10,544 bases of DNA from Rhodospirillales bacterium. Its GTDB lineage: Bacteria; Pseudomonadota; Alphaproteobacteria; Acetobacterales; Acetobacteraceae. A program made the position numbers and the translations under genes. The notes below the pieces were generated by a model, which was not told where the DNA came from, did not search any database, and was given only the letters and a program-made list of their open reading frames with translations. Below, piece after piece: positions 6,530 to 10,544 of this stretch (position 1 is its first letter; every line of letters begins with the position of its first letter). Location of the stretch: the NCBI GenBank assembly GCA_018971905.1, contig JAGWZS010000042.1, positions 1-10,544 on the forward strand. The letters run 5' to 3'.

Positions 6530-8170
6530 ATGGATGCGACGTGGCGCAGCGGCGCAATTCCGGCTCTGCCGGTGGATGAGCTTCTGACCGATGCGGCAGC
6601 ACGGTTTCCAGATACGCCAGCCATGGATTTTTTGGGCAAGCGCACGAGCTATGCCGAACTTAGCAAACTGGTAGAGCGCGCGGCGGCGGGGTTTCAGCTT
6701 TTAGGGGTGGTGAAGGGCGCGCGCGTGGCTTTATGCCTGCCGAACACGCCCTATTACGTGATTTGTTACTATGCAATTCTGCGTGCGGGGGGCGTGGTGG
6801 TAAACCTTAGCCCGCTTTATGTGGAAAGCGAGATCCGGCATTTCCTGAAAGACAGTGGCGCGCGCATAGCCATAACGCTGGATGTGGCTGAGCTATATAC
6901 GAAATTTGCGCCGATCATGGCGGATGGCGCGCTGGATCATCTCATTATTGGTTCGATGCTGAAAATACTTGACCCGGTGAAGCGGTTCGGCTTTTGGCTG
7001 ACACGGCGCAAAAGCCTGGCGAAGATACCCAGGGATTTAAGGCATGTACCGTTTCACGCTTTGCTGAGGCCAGGAGACGATGCCCGCCCGGTGCCATGCC
7101 GCCCAGCCACGGATGTAGCGGTGCTGCAATATACAGGTGGCACCACGGGTGTTCCAAAAGCTGTGATGCTGAGCCATGCCAATCTCATTGCCAACTGCGT
7201 GCAGGTGGCAAGGCGCCTGCCGGATATTCCGCCCGGCTCTGGCATGTTAACGCTGGTGCCGCTGTTTCATGTTTTCGCGATGACCGTGGCGATGAATCTT
7301 TCCGTGATGCTGGGGCTGAACATGATTCTTCTGCCACGTTACGAGAAAGCGCTGCTGCGCAAAACCCTGGCCCGCACAAGGCCGTTGTTCTTTCCTGGCG
7401 TGCCGACGATCTACGCCAATATCAACGAGGCCGCTGCGAAAGAGACATGGGAACTTTCTTCCATCCGTTTTTGTGTTTCCGGCGCGGCGCCCCTGCCGGC
7501 TGAAATCCGCAGTCGCTTTGAGCAGCTTTCGGGGTGCCAATTGGTTGAAGGCTACGGGCTTTCTGAAACCTCGCCGGTGGTGGCGGCCAATTTGTTCGGT
7601 GCGGTGCGCGATGGGTCAATTGGTTTGCCACTGGATGAGACGATTGTGGAAATTCGTGATTTGAACAACCCCGCGCGCATTGTGCCGCCGGGCGAGCGCG
7701 GAGAGGTTTGTGTGCGTGGCCCGCAAGTGATGTTGGGCTATTTTAACCGGCCGGACGAGACAGCAAACGTGTTCGTGGATGGCGCGTTGCGCACCGGTGA
7801 CGTGGGTTATGCCGACAGGGACGGCTATATTTTTCTTGTAGATCGTATCAAGGATCTTATCATTTCAGGTGGCTACAATGTGTACCCGCGCATGGTGGAA
7901 GAGGCGCTTTACAAGCATCCCGCCGTGCTGGAGGCGGTGGTGATCGGCATACCAGACGCCAAGCGCGGCCAGGTTCCAAAAGCCTTCGTCAGGTTACAAG
8001 CGAATGCGCAGGTTACGGTAGAGGCGTTGCAGGACTTCCTTGCCACCCAGCTTTCACCGGTGGAACGGCCGAAGGAAATCGAGTTTCGTGAAACCTTGCC
8101 AAAAACCATCATCGGAAAATTATCGCGCAAGGAATTGGTGGCGGAAGAGCTCGCCAAGCAGGGCACGTGA
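6530..8170 (+). CDS. fadD: Long-chain fatty-acid--CoA ligase (AMP-forming)
   Basis: A 546-residue acyl-adenylate enzyme that activates fatty acids with ATP and CoA to acyl-CoA, AMP and pyrophosphate at the cytoplasmic face of the inner membrane. Core ANL motifs appear in order: phosphate-binding loop YTGGTTGVPK at 201-210, aromatic/adenine motif GYGLSETSP at 341-349, the ATP-ribose Asp D424 in RTGD, hinge and A8 region DRIKDLIISGGYNVYP (438-453), and catalytic Lys K530 in TIIGKLSRKEL. Length is typical for FadD (about 540-570). A GGAGG (6519-6523) 6 nt before the ATG supports the start, and the DUF2147 stop is 2 nt upstream. Its TGA overlaps the GTG of the thioesterase. With FadL encoded divergently, the pair resembles the vectorial uptake-activation system of E. 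coli. Chain length, or specificity for another carboxylic acid, cannot be read from the motifs. Confidence 0.93.
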   Translation: MDATWRSGAIPALPVDELLTDAAARFPDTPAMDFLGKRTSYAELSKLVERAAAGFQLLGVVKGARVALCLPNTPYYVICYYAILRAGGVVVNLSPLYVESEIRHFLKDSGARIAITLDVAELYTKFAPIMADGALDHLIIGSMLKILDPVKRFGFWLTRRKSLAKIPRDLRHVPFHALLRPGDDARPVPCRPATDVAVLQYTGGTTGVPKAVMLSHANLIANCVQVARRLPDIPPGSGMLTLVPLFHVFAMTVAMNLSVMLGLNMILLPRYEKALLRKTLARTRPLFFPGVPTIYANINEAAAKETWELSSIRFCVSGAAPLPAEIRSRFEQLSGCQLVEGYGLSETSPVVAANLFGAVRDGSIGLPLDETIVEIRDLNNPARIVPPGERGEVCVRGPQVMLGYFNRPDETANVFVDGALRTGDVGYADRDGYIFLVDRIKDLIISGGYNVYPRMVEEALYKHPAVLEAVVIGIPDAKRGQVPKAFVRLQANAQVTVEALQDFLATQLSPVERPKEIEFRETLPKTIIGKLSRKELVAEELAKQGT

Positions 8171-8685
8171 ATTTGATCTTCCGGCTGCTGGCCGTGGTTT
8201 TTGGCGCGATGCTGCGGCCAAAATTAGGGCTGGCGGAGGTGTCGGCATTAGGCTTCAGGGTTTGGCCGCTGGACCTCGACCTCAATCTGCATATGACCAA
8301 CTCGCGCTACATGGCGTTGATGGATCTTGGGCGCACGGATCTTATTCTGCGCGCCGGGGCCTGGCGCGAGATGCGGCGGCAGAAGCTGGGCGTGGTGCTC
8401 GGCGGTGCGGCAATGCGCTTCCGTCGGCCATTAGCGCCCTTCGCGCGGTTTACCCTGGCCACAAGGCTGCTCGGTTGGGATGAACGCTGGATGTATGTTG
8501 AGCAGGTTTTTACCGGGCCGCAGGGTGTGGTGTGCACTGCCGCCATGCGCGCGGCATTTGTGAAGGCCGGCCGACTGGTGCCACCAGAGCCCGTGCTGGA
8601 GGCGGCGGTGCCAGGCCTTACAAAATTGCCAGCACCCGCCTGGGCGGCAGATTGGGCAGAGGTGGAAAAAGCTTTCGCGGCATAG
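8167..8685 (+). CDS. Hot-dog thioesterase, THEM6 / 4HBT_2 type
   Basis: A 172-residue probable acyl-CoA thioesterase that would hydrolyse acyl-CoA to free acid and CoA. The hot-dog signature is DLDLNLHMTNSRYMALMDLGR at 36-56 (shown here in two parts: DLDLNLHM and TNSRYMALMDLGR). It contains the Asp/His/Asn active-site pattern with D36 or D38, H42 and N45. Residues 80-130 supply the remaining strands (MRFRRPLAPF, WMYVEQVF). The first 15 residues (NLIFRLLAVVFGAML) are hydrophobic and could act as a membrane anchor, as in THEM6-like proteins. The start is GTG, overlapping the ligase stop as GTGA, with only a weak ribosome binding site, so translational coupling is likely. It is the last gene of the operon and meets rmd tail to tail. 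The fold is confident; the substrate is not known, and no experimental activity is implied. Confidence 0.85.
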   Translation: MNLIFRLLAVVFGAMLRPKLGLAEVSALGFRVWPLDLDLNLHMTNSRYMALMDLGRTDLILRAGAWREMRRQKLGVVLGGAAMRFRRPLAPFARFTLATRLLGWDERWMYVEQVFTGPQGVVCTAAMRAAFVKAGRLVPPEPVLEAAVPGLTKLPAPAWAADWAEVEKAFAA

Positions 8686-8709
8686 CGCCAATAAGGCCCG
8701 CGGGGTTGT
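8686..8709. terminator. Convergent gene gap with a weak dyad
   Basis: The 24-nt gap between the two convergent genes contains CCCGCGGG (8697-8704) with AATAA (8690-8694) and TTATT (8710-8714) on either side, the right arm lying within the rmd end. Symmetry and flanking A/T suit a bidirectional terminator, but the central palindrome leaves almost no loop and the stem is interrupted. The assignment rests mainly on location. Confidence 0.2.

Positions 8710-10544
<1,835 letters not shown>

Overview
The window reads as chromosomal DNA of a fairly GC-rich Gram-negative alphaproteobacterium. The outer-membrane FadL-type channel and the periplasmic DUF2147 protein fix it as Gram-negative. The overall protein style suggests Rhodospirillales/Acetobacteraceae, but that placement is inference, not something the sequence proves. 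The window is almost entirely coding. The only substantial gap is an AT-rich divergent intergenic region of about 115 bp near position 6000.

Region 1 (1-5928, minus strand) is a fatty-acid uptake and beta-oxidation operon. In transcription order it holds a FadL-type outer-membrane transporter, a MerR-family regulator, an acetyl-CoA acyltransferase (thiolase), a fused 3-hydroxyacyl-CoA dehydrogenase/enoyl-CoA hydratase, and an acyl-CoA dehydrogenase that runs off the left edge. From the regulator onward the genes are packed very tightly: a GTGA overlap, then a TGATG overlap, then a 12-nt gap. This suggests translational coupling. A GC-rich dyad lies between the transporter and the regulator.

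Region 2 (6045-8685, plus strand) is transcribed divergently from the transporter. It encodes a secreted DUF2147 protein, a long-chain acyl-CoA ligase (FadD type) and a hot-dog thioesterase of the THEM6/4HBT_2 type, again nearly without gaps. Regions 1 and 2 together supply the whole route from outer-membrane entry through activation to all four chemical steps of beta-oxidation, with a local regulator and a thioesterase that could release CoA from excess acyl-CoA.

Region 3 (8710-10544, minus strand) converges on region 2 and is functionally separate. It holds gmd (right edge, missing its first residues) followed by rmd with a 4-nt overlap. The pair converts GDP-D-mannose to GDP-4-keto-6-deoxy-D-mannose and then probably to GDP-D-rhamnose, a precursor for surface polysaccharide.

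I found no mobile element, CRISPR array, tRNA, rRNA or broken gene. Most of the window is well-understood metabolism. The least explained parts are the DUF2147-ligase-thioesterase unit and its regulatory link to the divergent beta-oxidation operon.
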